Assembly (NCBI GenBank): GCA_905372445.1
Contig: CAJPPF010000064.1
Span: forward strand, 1-11,450
Direction: 5' to 3'
Origin: an uncultured Prevotella sp.
GTDB lineage: Bacteria > Bacteroidota > Bacteroidia > Bacteroidales > Bacteroidaceae
Length of the DNA stretch: 11,450 bases
The notes under the pieces are model-generated. The model ran no database searches and was not told the origin of the DNA. It saw nothing but the letters and a program-made list of their open reading frames with translations. Shown here piece by piece: positions 1 to 6,359 of this stretch. The translations under genes and the position numbers were made by a program. Position 1 is the stretch's first letter, and each line of letters starts with the position of its first letter.

Positions 1-66
1 ATTATTCCGCACTGGCGGAAGGAACTCGCGTATCGTAAAGAAAAAATCATCTCCGGCATGTGGTAA
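1..66 (+). CDS. 3' end of an unidentified gene (partial)
   Basis: The first 21 codons of the window are open in frame 1 and end at a TAA at 64-66, giving a basic, aromatic tail that ends in Gly-Met-Trp. A bacterial promoter begins 23 bp later, which fits the end of one transcription unit and the start of the next. The fragment is too short to assign to a family. It could also be a chance open stretch, because 21 codons without a stop is weak evidence alone. Confidence 0.5.
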   Translation: MIPHWRKELAYRKEKIISGMW

Positions 67-89
67 TACGTAATTAAATCATAGATTTA

Positions 90-121
90 TTTGGATATTC
101 CATGTGATAACATTATCTTTG
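90..121 (+). promoter_or_regulatory. Bacteroidota-type promoter for the dsbD-cyuA-kbl-tdh group
   Basis: A -33 box TTTG (90-93) lies exactly 20 bp from a -7 box TATCTTTG (114-121), a full match to the TAnnTTTG consensus of the Bacteroidota primary sigma factor. Transcription would start near 126-129, leaving an A/T-rich leader of about 20 nt before the ATG at 149. The box also rules out an in-frame upstream ATG at 104, which would lie before the transcript begins. Confidence 0.8.
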
Positions 122-148
122 CAAAGGGAAAATATAAAATCAAATATT

Positions 149-2182
149 ATGAAGAAGTTTATATCAACATATCTGTTACTGTGTTTTACTCTCATTGCCG
201 GCGCCCAGATACTTGAGCCGGTGAAGTTCTCCGCAACTCTCAAAACGGGCAACACCGCCGATGGCGAGATTGTCTTCACAGGAAAAATCGATAAGGGATG
301 GCATGTTTATTCCACCAATCTCGGCAATGACGGACCCATAGAGGCATCGTTGACAGTAAACAATAAGGAAGGCATCGAACTGGTGGGAAAACTCACAGCC
401 GTCGGCAACGAAAAGTCTGAGTTCGACGAATTGTTCGGAATGAAACTGCGTTTCTTCGAGAACAACGTGAAATTCGTGCAGAAGGTCAAGTTCACCAAGC
501 CAGACTACAGCATCGACTGCTATCTCACATACGGTGCCTGCAATGACCAGAACTGCCTGCCTCCTTCCGACGTAGAGTTGAAGAAAGCAGGCAAAAGCCC
601 TGCCATAGACAGCGGCGTCAAGGCTGAGGACGAGGCAAAGGCTGAGGAAAGACCAGAAGCAACAACCCAAGAAGAGGATGAAAACGCCGACGCCGTGGTA
701 CTGTCAGCGGTAGACAGCACAGCCGTGGATGCCGGTTCCGACCTATGGGTGCCGGTCGTTGACGAACTGAAAGCGGTCAACACCAACAACGATATAGCAG
801 GAAAGGGGCTGTTATATATCTTCTTTATGGGTATTGTCGGTGGACTGTTAGCTCTTGTAATGCCTTGCATATGGCCTATCATTCCCATGACCGTGAGCTT
901 CTTCCTGAAGCGTGCACAAGGTGATAAGCGAAAGGGCGTCATGGATGCAGTGATATACGGCATATCCATTGTGGTCATCTTCCTCGCACTGGGCATCCTC
1001 GTCACCGTCATAGCAGGTCCGAGCAAGCTCAACGAACTGTCAACAAACGCATATTTCAACATCTTCCTGTTTGTCCTGCTGATAGTGTTTGCACTGTCGT
1101 TTTTCGGTTGGTTTGAGATTAAACTGCCCGACAGCTGGGCTAACAAAGTTGACACCAAGGCATCATCGACGACAGGACTGTTGAGTATATTCCTCATGGC
1201 TTTCACCCTCGTGCTGGTGTCATTCTCATGCACAGCACCAATCATCGGACTGCTGCTCGTCGAGACTGTCACCTCGGGCAACTGGGTCAGCCCTACTGTA
1301 GGAATGTTTGGCTTCGCACTTGCCTTAGCCGTTCCGTTCACACTATTTGCCCTCTTCCCTTCATGGCTTAAGAGCGCACCACGCTCCGGCTCATGGATGA
1401 CAAGAATAAAGGTTGTTCTTGGATTCATCGAATTAGCGTTCGCCCTGAAGTTCTTCTCCGTTGCCGACCTTGCCTACGGCTGGCATCTGCTCGACCGCGA
1501 GGTGTTCCTATCATTGTGGATAGCCATATTCCTCTTCCTCGGGCTCTACCTCATCGGCGTGCTGAAGTTCCAGGAAGACGAGATAGGCGGCGACATAAAC
1601 AAGCCAATGCCGGTGATAAGCATCATGGGCGGACTGATTTCTTTCGCCTTCGCCATATATATGATTCCGGGTCTGTGGGGCGCACCATGCAAGGCAGTAT
1701 CGGCTTTCGCTCCTCCAATGAACACTCAGGACTTCAACCTCAACACAAAGATCGTTGAGGCAGAATATAAAAACTACGATGAAGGCATGGCGGCGGCAAA
1801 GGCAGCAGGCAAGCCGGTATTCATCGACTTTACGGGATTCGGATGTGTGAACTGCCGAAAGATGGAAGCGGCAGTATGGACCGACCCGACAGTGGCTGAC
1901 CGACTGACAAAAGACTATGTGCTAATCTCGCTCTACGTCGACGACAAGACGCCGCTGGCAGAGCCGATGGAGGTCGAGTTCAACGGCAGGAAGCGCACGT
2001 TAAGAACCGTCGGCGACAAGTGGAGTTACCTGCAAGCATCAAAGTTCGGCGCCAACGCTCAGCCGTTCTATGTCTGTCTCGACAACGACGGCAAGCCGCT
2101 CGGAGGAAGTTACTCCTACAACGAGGACATAGCAGCCTATAAGGAGTTCCTCGACAACGGACTGAAGAACTACAAGAAATAA
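149..2182 (+). CDS. dsbD: DsbD-family transmembrane thiol:disulfide interchange protein
   Basis: This 677-residue inner-membrane protein should carry electrons from cytoplasmic thioredoxin to periplasmic thiol proteins. Residues 1-19 form a signal peptide (Lys-Lys, hydrophobic core, Ala-Gly-Ala before Gln). Residues 20-145 resemble the periplasmic DsbD N-terminal domain, with the pair Cys131 and Cys136 in a GACNDQNCLPP motif. An acidic Ala/Glu linker (about 145-195) follows. The multi-span membrane core has the redox cysteines Cys240 (MPCIWP) and Cys361 (SCTAP). The C-terminal thioredoxin domain has a C-V-N-C active site, Cys566 and Cys569. All three cysteine pairs of the family are present, so the protein should be functional. 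The ATG at 149 is chosen over 104 because it follows the promoter and starts the signal peptide. The gene heads a tightly spaced four-gene group. A specialised role in cytochrome c maturation rather than general disulfide reduction cannot be excluded. Confidence 0.92.
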   Translation: MKKFISTYLLLCFTLIAGAQILEPVKFSATLKTGNTADGEIVFTGKIDKGWHVYSTNLGNDGPIEASLTVNNKEGIELVGKLTAVGNEKSEFDELFGMKLRFFENNVKFVQKVKFTKPDYSIDCYLTYGACNDQNCLPPSDVELKKAGKSPAIDSGVKAEDEAKAEERPEATTQEEDENADAVVLSAVDSTAVDAGSDLWVPVVDELKAVNTNNDIAGKGLLYIFFMGIVGGLLALVMPCIWPIIPMTVSFFLKRAQGDKRKGVMDAVIYGISIVVIFLALGILVTVIAGPSKLNELSTNAYFNIFLFVLLIVFALSFFGWFEIKLPDSWANKVDTKASSTTGLLSIFLMAFTLVLVSFSCTAPIIGLLLVETVTSGNWVSPTVGMFGFALALAVPFTLFALFPSWLKSAPRSGSWMTRIKVVLGFIELAFALKFFSVADLAYGWHLLDREVFLSLWIAIFLFLGLYLIGVLKFQEDEIGGDINKPMPVISIMGGLISFAFAIYMIPGLWGAPCKAVSAFAPPMNTQDFNLNTKIVEAEYKNYDEGMAAAKAAGKPVFIDFTGFGCVNCRKMEAAVWTDPTVADRLTKDYVLISLYVDDKTPLAEPMEVEFNGRKRTLRTVGDKWSYLQASKFGANAQPFYVCLDNDGKPLGGSYSYNEDIAAYKEFLDNGLKNYKK

Positions 2183-2188
2183 CCTATA

Positions 2189-2208
2189 GCCCCACCATGT
2201 AAAGGGGC
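2189..2208 (+). other. G+C hairpin in the dsbD-cyuA spacer
   Basis: GCCCC (2189-2193) and GGGGC (2204-2208) can form a 5-bp all-GC stem with a 10-nt loop, 7 nt after the dsbD stop codon. No T-run follows, so it is not a standard intrinsic terminator. It may protect the upstream mRNA end or partly reduce transcription into cyuA; this role is inferred only from position. Confidence 0.35.
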
Positions 2209-2227
2209 ACTATTACTACTACAACCT

Positions 2228-3514
2228 ATGTTAGATACATCTATTCGCAAACAGATCATCGAATTGATCAATCAGGAAGTAGTTCCCGCCGTAGGATGCA
2301 CAGAACCTATGGCTGTGGCGTTATGCACTGCAAAAGCCGCTGAGACACTCGGATGCAGACCGGAAAGAATCAAGGTATTGCTCAGCGCCAACATCTTAAA
2401 GAACGCTATGGGCGTCGGCATTCCGGGCACTGGAATGATCGGACTCAACATAGCCATTGCCTTAGGAGCGCTGATAGGAAAGTCGGAATATCAGCTTGAA
2501 GTGATAAAAGACCTCACTCCCGAGAGCCTCGAAGAGGGAAAGGCGTTCATGAAAGAGGCGTCAATTGAGGTAAAGCTCAAGAAAGACAACACCGAAAAAC
2601 TGTATATCGAGACCATTCTCTCTGCCGGCGAACACTCTGCCAGGGTCATCATCGCCGGTGGACATACCAATATCATATACGTAGAAAAGGACGGCGAAAC
2701 ACTGTTCGACAAGAATATAACATCGACAGACAGCAAGGAGACAAACTGCAATCTTAACCTTAGAATGGTGTGGGACTTCGCAATGACAACACCGGTCAAT
2801 GAGATCAGTTTCATCCTTAAGACTCGCGAATATAATTTCCGCGCCGCAGAGGAGAGCATCAAAGGCAACTATGGTCACTGCCTCGGCAAGACCATAGGAC
2901 GTCCGCTGGCTCACGGCATCTTCGGCAACTCTATCTTCTCGCACATAATATCAAAGACTGCCTCAGCATGCGACGCACGTATGGGCGGTGCGATGATTCC
3001 CGTCATGAGCAACTCAGGCTCGGGCAACCAAGGCATCTGCGCCACCAATCCTGTTGCAGTCTACGCTCTCGAGAACGAGAACACCGAGGAAGAGACCATA
3101 CGCGCGCTGACACTTAGTCATCTCACCGCCATATACATCAAGCAGAGCCTCGGTCGGCTGTCGGCACTATGCGGCTGCGTAGTGGCAAGCATCGGCTCTT
3201 CATGTGGCATAACATACCTCATGGGAGGCAACTACGAACAGATCTGTTTCTCAGTGAAGAACATGATTGCCAACCTTACAGGCATGATATGCGACGGAGC
3301 AAAACCGTCGTGCTCGCTGAAAATCACATCAGGAGTGAGCACGGCACTACTATCGGCACTGCTCTCTATAGAGGGACGTCATGTCTGTTCGGCTGAGGGT
3401 ATCATCGAAGACGATGTCGACAAGAGCATACGTAACCTGACATCAATCGGTGCCGACGCCATGACAGAGACCGATAATATGGTGCTCAACATCATGACAA
3501 ACAAGAACTGTTAG
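2228..3514 (+). CDS. cyuA: L-cysteine desulfidase, CyuA/UPF0597 family
   Basis: The protein has 428 residues, the usual size for the family. It should convert L-cysteine to pyruvate, ammonia and hydrogen sulfide in the cytoplasm without PLP, using an oxygen-sensitive [4Fe-4S] cluster. The family signature appears at the N-terminus as PAVGCTEP (Cys24), which carries the cysteine implicated in catalysis. Cluster-type cysteines lie toward the C-terminus: Cys315/Cys317 in ALCGC, Cys326 in GSSCG, and Cys355 and Cys362 in MICDGAKPSC. Gly-rich stretches around residues 60-75 (GVGIPGTGMIGL) and 255-275 fit the serine-dehydratase-like fold. The gene lies 45 bp after dsbD and 40 bp before kbl, with no promoter visible in either gap, so cotranscription is likely. 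Serine or another beta-substituted amino acid is a possible alternative substrate. Confidence 0.88.
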   Translation: MLDTSIRKQIIELINQEVVPAVGCTEPMAVALCTAKAAETLGCRPERIKVLLSANILKNAMGVGIPGTGMIGLNIAIALGALIGKSEYQLEVIKDLTPESLEEGKAFMKEASIEVKLKKDNTEKLYIETILSAGEHSARVIIAGGHTNIIYVEKDGETLFDKNITSTDSKETNCNLNLRMVWDFAMTTPVNEISFILKTREYNFRAAEESIKGNYGHCLGKTIGRPLAHGIFGNSIFSHIISKTASACDARMGGAMIPVMSNSGSGNQGICATNPVAVYALENENTEEETIRALTLSHLTAIYIKQSLGRLSALCGCVVASIGSSCGITYLMGGNYEQICFSVKNMIANLTGMICDGAKPSCSLKITSGVSTALLSALLSIEGRHVCSAEGIIEDDVDKSIRNLTSIGADAMTETDNMVLNIMTNKNC

Positions 3515-3554
3515 GATAGAAAACATTACAAACAATATATAAGCCTGTTTTTCT

Positions 3555-4739
3555 ATGTACACAAAATTTCAAGAACATCTGTTGCAAGAGCTCGCCACAA
3601 TCAAAGCTGACGGACTTTACAAGGAAGAAAGAATCATCGAGTCTGCACAAGGTGCAGAGATCATGGTTAAAGGTAAGAAATGTCTCAACTTCTGTGCAAA
3701 CAACTATCTGGGTCTGGCAAACAACCCTGAACTCATCGAGGCTGCAAAGAAGGCTATGGACAACCGTGGTTTCGGTATGGCGTCAGTACGCTTTATCTGT
3801 GGCTGTCAGGACCTGCACAAGGAACTCGAACGTAAGATTGCAGAGTTCTTCGGCACCGAGGATACCATTCTTTATGCCGCTTGCTTTGATGCCAACGGCG
3901 GTGTGTTCGAGCCATTGCTGACCGCAGACGACGCAATAATCAGCGACGCATTGAACCACGCGTCTATCATCGACGGCGTGCGTCTGTGCAAGGCACAGCG
4001 TTTCCGCTATGCCAACGCCGACATGGCTGACCTCGAGGCTAAGCTGCAGGAGGCTCAAAGTTGTCGCTTCCGCATCATCGTCACCGACGGTGTGTTCTCT
4101 ATGGACGGTAATGTTTGTCCACTGGATAAGATTTATGAGCTCGCTCAGAAGTACGACGCAATGGTCATGGTAGACGAGAGTCACTCTGCCGGAGTGGTAG
4201 GAAAGACCGGTCGTGGTGTCACCGAGCGATTCAATATGCGTGGCAAGGTAGAGATTATCACCGGCACACTCGGCAAGGCTTTCGGCGGTGCAATGGGTGG
4301 ATTCACCACAGGAAAGAAGGAGATAATCGATATGCTGCGCCAACGCTCACGCCCGTACCTGTTCTCCAACTCTATGGCTCCGGGGCTCGTAGCTGCAGGA
4401 ATACGCATGATCGACCTCATCGACGAGAGCAACGAACTGCAGGACAAGTTACACGAGAACACAGAATACTTCCTCAGTCGCATGAAGCAAGAAGGGTTCG
4501 ACTGCAAACCAAGTGAGAGCGCAATATGTGCCGTGATGATTTACGATGCTGCAAAGTCGCAGATATACGCAAAGAAAATGCAGGAGAAGGGCATCTTCGT
4601 CACCGGATTCTACTACCCCGTAGTACCAAAGGGACAGGCACGCATACGAGTACAAGTGTCTGCTGCACATGAGCGTGCTCATCTCGATAAGTGTGTAGAA
4701 GCATTCAAGGCTGTGAGAGCTGAGATAGAAAACGCATAA
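3555..4739 (+). CDS. kbl: Glycine C-acetyltransferase (2-amino-3-ketobutyrate CoA ligase)
   Basis: This 394-residue PLP enzyme of the alpha-oxoamine synthase family cleaves 2-amino-3-oxobutyrate with CoA to glycine and acetyl-CoA. Much of the sequence follows E. coli Kbl closely, including NFCANNYLGLAN near the N-terminus, FGMASVRFICG, ISDALNHASIIDGVRLCKA and TDGVFSMDG. The PLP-binding lysine is Lys241 in GTLGKAFGGAMGG. The C-terminal YPVVPKGQARIRVQ segment is also typical. The product of the downstream tdh gene is the unstable substrate of this enzyme, so pairing them in one transcript limits loss of the intermediate by decarboxylation to aminoacetone. Other alpha-oxoamine synthases (BioF, HemA, serine palmitoyltransferase) are less likely given this identity and the tdh neighbour. 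Confidence 0.96.
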   Translation: MYTKFQEHLLQELATIKADGLYKEERIIESAQGAEIMVKGKKCLNFCANNYLGLANNPELIEAAKKAMDNRGFGMASVRFICGCQDLHKELERKIAEFFGTEDTILYAACFDANGGVFEPLLTADDAIISDALNHASIIDGVRLCKAQRFRYANADMADLEAKLQEAQSCRFRIIVTDGVFSMDGNVCPLDKIYELAQKYDAMVMVDESHSAGVVGKTGRGVTERFNMRGKVEIITGTLGKAFGGAMGGFTTGKKEIIDMLRQRSRPYLFSNSMAPGLVAAGIRMIDLIDESNELQDKLHENTEYFLSRMKQEGFDCKPSESAICAVMIYDAAKSQIYAKKMQEKGIFVTGFYYPVVPKGQARIRVQVSAAHERAHLDKCVEAFKAVRAEIENA

Positions 4740-4759
4740 TACCATCTTTATTATAATCA

Positions 4760-4779
4760 TCCCCGACGCATATCGGGGA
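4760..4779 (+). other. 7-bp hairpin between kbl and tdh
   Basis: TCCCCGA (4760-4766) pairs perfectly with TCGGGGA (4773-4779) around the 6-nt loop CGCATA, starting 20 nt after the kbl stop codon. There is no T-run, so it is more likely an mRNA-processing or stability hairpin, or a weak attenuator, than a terminator. It would sit just ahead of the tdh translation start at 4799. Confidence 0.5.
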
Positions 4780-4798
4780 GATTTCTAACATATAGAAC

Positions 4799-5755
4799 AT
4801 GAAAAATATTCTTATCATTGGAGCTGGTGGACAGATTGGTTCGGAACTGACGATGAAACTACGCGACACCTATGGCGACAGCAATGTGGTGTGTTCTGAC
4901 CTCCGGCAGCTCAGTGGCGATGTCTACGAACGTGGACCTATCGAGCAGATTGACTCTACCGACATACAGAGAATCGCCGATACTGTAAAGAAATACAATA
5001 TCGACACCATTTATAATCTTGCGGCTATCCTATCGGCAACGGCAGAGAAGAAACCCATGCTTGGATGGAATGTGGGCATTGGCTCGCTGGTCAACTGCCT
5101 TGAGGTTGCCCGCGAGAATCATTGCGCACTGTTCACGCCAAGTTCTATCGGTGCCTTCGGGCCATCAACGCCCAAGGATAACACTCCGCAGGACACTATT
5201 CAGCGACCTAACACAATGTACGGCGTAACAAAGGTGACGGGCGAATTGCTTAGCAACTACTACTTCTACCGTTTCGGCGTCGACACGCGTTCAGTGCGTT
5301 TCCCCGGACTGATCAGCTGGAAGACACTGCCCGGTGGCGGCACAACGGACTATGCTGTAGACATTTTCTACTCTGCTGTAAAGGGCGAGGAGTTTGTCTG
5401 TCCGCTGAAACCGGATACCTTTATGGATATGATGTACATGCCTGACGCACTGAAGGCAATGACTGACATAATGGAAGCCGACCCCGACAAACTCGTGCAT
5501 CGCAACAGTTTCAATGTAACGTCAATGAGTTTCTCGCCTGAAATAATTTACGAGGCAATAAAGAAATACTATCCCGATTTCAAGATACGCTATGAGCTTG
5601 ACGAGAACGTTCAGCACATCGCAGACTCTTGGCCAAACAAATTGGACGACAGCTGCGCACGCAACGAATGGGGCTGGCAGCCTCATTTCGACCTTGAGAA
5701 GATGACTGTCGACATGATAGAGAACCTCAAGCGTAAGTTGAAAGTGGGACTTTGA
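4799..5755 (+). CDS. tdh: L-threonine 3-dehydrogenase, SDR (epimerase-like) type
   Basis: The 318-residue protein is an extended short-chain dehydrogenase that resembles UDP-galactose 4-epimerases. In this setting it should oxidise L-threonine with NAD+ to 2-amino-3-oxobutyrate, the Kbl substrate. The N-terminal Rossmann motif is GAGGQIGSEL (residues 8-17). The catalytic set is Ser115/Ser116 in TPSSIGAFGP and Tyr141-x3-Lys145 in MYGVTK. The segments SVRFPGLISW, GGGTTDYAVDIFY and FMDMMYMPDAL match the SDR-type threonine dehydrogenases known from Flavobacterium, Thermoplasma, Cupriavidus and trypanosomes. It is unrelated to the zinc-dependent E. coli Tdh. Adjacency to kbl decides the assignment over a sugar-nucleotide epimerase. 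It is the last clear gene of the plus-strand group. Confidence 0.92.
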   Translation: MKNILIIGAGGQIGSELTMKLRDTYGDSNVVCSDLRQLSGDVYERGPIEQIDSTDIQRIADTVKKYNIDTIYNLAAILSATAEKKPMLGWNVGIGSLVNCLEVARENHCALFTPSSIGAFGPSTPKDNTPQDTIQRPNTMYGVTKVTGELLSNYYFYRFGVDTRSVRFPGLISWKTLPGGGTTDYAVDIFYSAVKGEEFVCPLKPDTFMDMMYMPDALKAMTDIMEADPDKLVHRNSFNVTSMSFSPEIIYEAIKKYYPDFKIRYELDENVQHIADSWPNKLDDSCARNEWGWQPHFDLEKMTVDMIENLKRKLKVGL

Positions 5756-5756
5756 T

Positions 5757-5837
5757 ATGACTGCTGCGAAGATACGACAGAATGTAAAGGACATCACTGT
5801 AAAGCAGAAAGTCTATTCTTGGCAGCAAATCACTTAG
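5757..5837 (+). CDS. Candidate 26-residue basic small protein
   Basis: One base after the tdh stop, an ATG opens 26 codons ending at TAG 5835-5837. The peptide begins MTAAKIRQNVKDI and is Lys/Gln-rich with no membrane segment. It lies inside the transcribed region upstream of the terminator, and translational coupling to tdh is possible at this spacing. There is no recognisable family, and an open frame this short can arise by chance. It could also be the remnant of a longer gene cut by the adjacent 193-bp element. Confidence 0.2.
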   Translation: MTAAKIRQNVKDITVKQKVYSWQQIT

Positions 5838-5851
5838 TGTATTATAATAAA

Positions 5852-6044
5852 CCCGAATCGGTCATTAGACCGCATTTGCTTAGATTTGTTATTACCGTCA
5901 TGCTTCCTTACTGCTTTAGTCCGCTTGCCGGCATCTGCGCTGCCATTTCATCTCGACGTAGCCCGCTACGCCTTCGATGAAACGTCAGCACATCTGCTCA
6001 ACAATCGAACAAAATCAGTCAAGGAGTCTAATGACCGATTCGGG
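5852..6044 (+). mobile_element. MITE-like 193-bp element, copy A
   Basis: The element begins CCCGAATCGGTCATTAGAC (5852-5870) and ends with its perfect reverse complement (6026-6044). It is flanked on both sides by ATAAA (5847-5851 and 6045-6049), which looks like a 5-bp target-site duplication. It is 193 bp, the same length as copy B, and shares the internal blocks TACTGCTTT (5909), GGCATC (5930) and CTGCTCAACAATC (5994). The central hairpin (5946-5982) has arms TTTCATC/GATGAAA, then CGTAG/CTACG with loop CCCG. It has no coding capacity, so movement would need a transposase supplied in trans. It lies between tdh and the terminator and should be transcribed as part of that 3' UTR. Confidence 0.85.
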
Positions 6045-6049
6045 ATAAA

Positions 6050-6085
6050 GGTGTAAGGCACGACGCCCTACACCTTGTTTTTTTA
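6050..6085 (+). terminator. Intrinsic terminator of the dsbD-tdh group
   Basis: GGTGTA-A-GGC (6050-6059) pairs with GCC-C-TACACC (6065-6074), one A/C mismatch, loop ACGAC, followed by TTGTTTTTTT. It is about 295 bp after the tdh stop, because copy A of the 193-bp element lies between them. On the minus strand the same hairpin is followed by a shorter TTTAT, so it may act weakly on transcripts arriving from the fucosidase side. Confidence 0.85.
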
Positions 6086-6133
6086 TTGGTGTCCGGTAAA
6101 TAAATTATTATTGATGTCCGGTAAACAAATTAT
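6084..6133. repeat. 25-bp tandem duplication around TGTCCGGTAAA
   Basis: Two adjacent 25-bp units (6084-6108 and 6109-6133) differ at two positions. The core of each is TGTCCGGTAAA followed by an A/T tail. The units directly follow the T-run of the terminator. The repeated core could be the scar of an insertion-sequence end, or simple slippage; neither can be decided from this copy pair. Confidence 0.75.
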
Positions 6134-6167
6134 AGTGATGAATCGAGTAGGATAAAACTCAATGAAC

Positions 6168-6184
6168 ATGATTTATCACGTTCC
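6168..6184 (+). repeat. Single copy of the ATCACGTTCC palindromic repeat
   Basis: The 17 bp at 6168-6184 (ATGATTTATCACGTTCC) match the left arm of the nearby inverted repeat at 6226-6242 with one difference at the first base. It is a third, partial copy of that repeat, in the same orientation as the left arm. Confidence 0.7.
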
Positions 6185-6217
6185 TAAATTCTCTGGGAAA
6201 CAGTCAATCCGGCAGGC

Positions 6218-6316
6218 GTAGGGGCGTGATTTATCACGTTCCGCCTCTGCATTGAGTCCATTGCGCGAACTATTTGTTTATTGGATATTACGGAACGTGA
6301 TAAATCACGCCCCTAC
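6218..6316. repeat. Perfect 26-bp inverted repeat, 47-bp loop
   Basis: The left arm (6218-6243) begins GTAGGGGCGTGATT and is the exact reverse complement of the right arm (6291-6316), which ends ATCACGCCCCTAC. Each arm contains the smaller palindrome CGTGATTTATCACG. In RNA from either strand this would form a very stable 26-bp stem. No T-run follows on either side, so a classic terminator role is not supported. The 47-bp interior has no recognisable content. The whole could be a small non-autonomous element of 99 bp. Confidence 0.85.
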
Positions 6317-6328
6317 TTTTATCACGCC

Positions 6329-6345
6329 ACCGATTTGGGTTAAAA
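6329..6345 (+). repeat. Remnant right tip of the 193-bp element family
   Basis: The 17 bases ACCGATTTGGGTTAAAA differ at one position from the right tip of copy B together with its TTAAA flank (8729-8745). Only about 11 bp of element tip survive, and sequence to the left is unrelated. The tip points toward the fucosidase stop codon, 20 bp away. Confidence 0.6.
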
Positions 6346-6359
6346 CTTTTTTGCAGCGT

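Larger units (their letters stand above)
5756..6359. other. 604-bp convergent spacer packed with repeats
   Basis: This spacer separates tdh from the convergent fucosidase gene. In order it holds a possible 26-codon ORF, a complete 193-bp MITE-like element, an intrinsic terminator, a 25-bp tandem duplication, a 17-bp single repeat copy, a perfect 26-bp inverted repeat, and a remnant of a second MITE end. A small open frame at 6252-6455 crosses the inverted repeat and the fucosidase 3' end and is not credible as a gene. Confidence 0.85.

Noticed and set aside
104..148. Upstream in-frame ATG that would extend DsbD by 15 residues
   Set aside because: It lies before the predicted transcription start (-7 box at 114-121) and would put a charged stretch before a normal signal peptide.
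520..1428. 302-codon open frame antisense to dsbD
   Set aside because: It is a shadow frame: the opposite strand encodes a complete, motif-rich DsbD, and the antisense product is Ser/Thr-rich with no recognisable domain.
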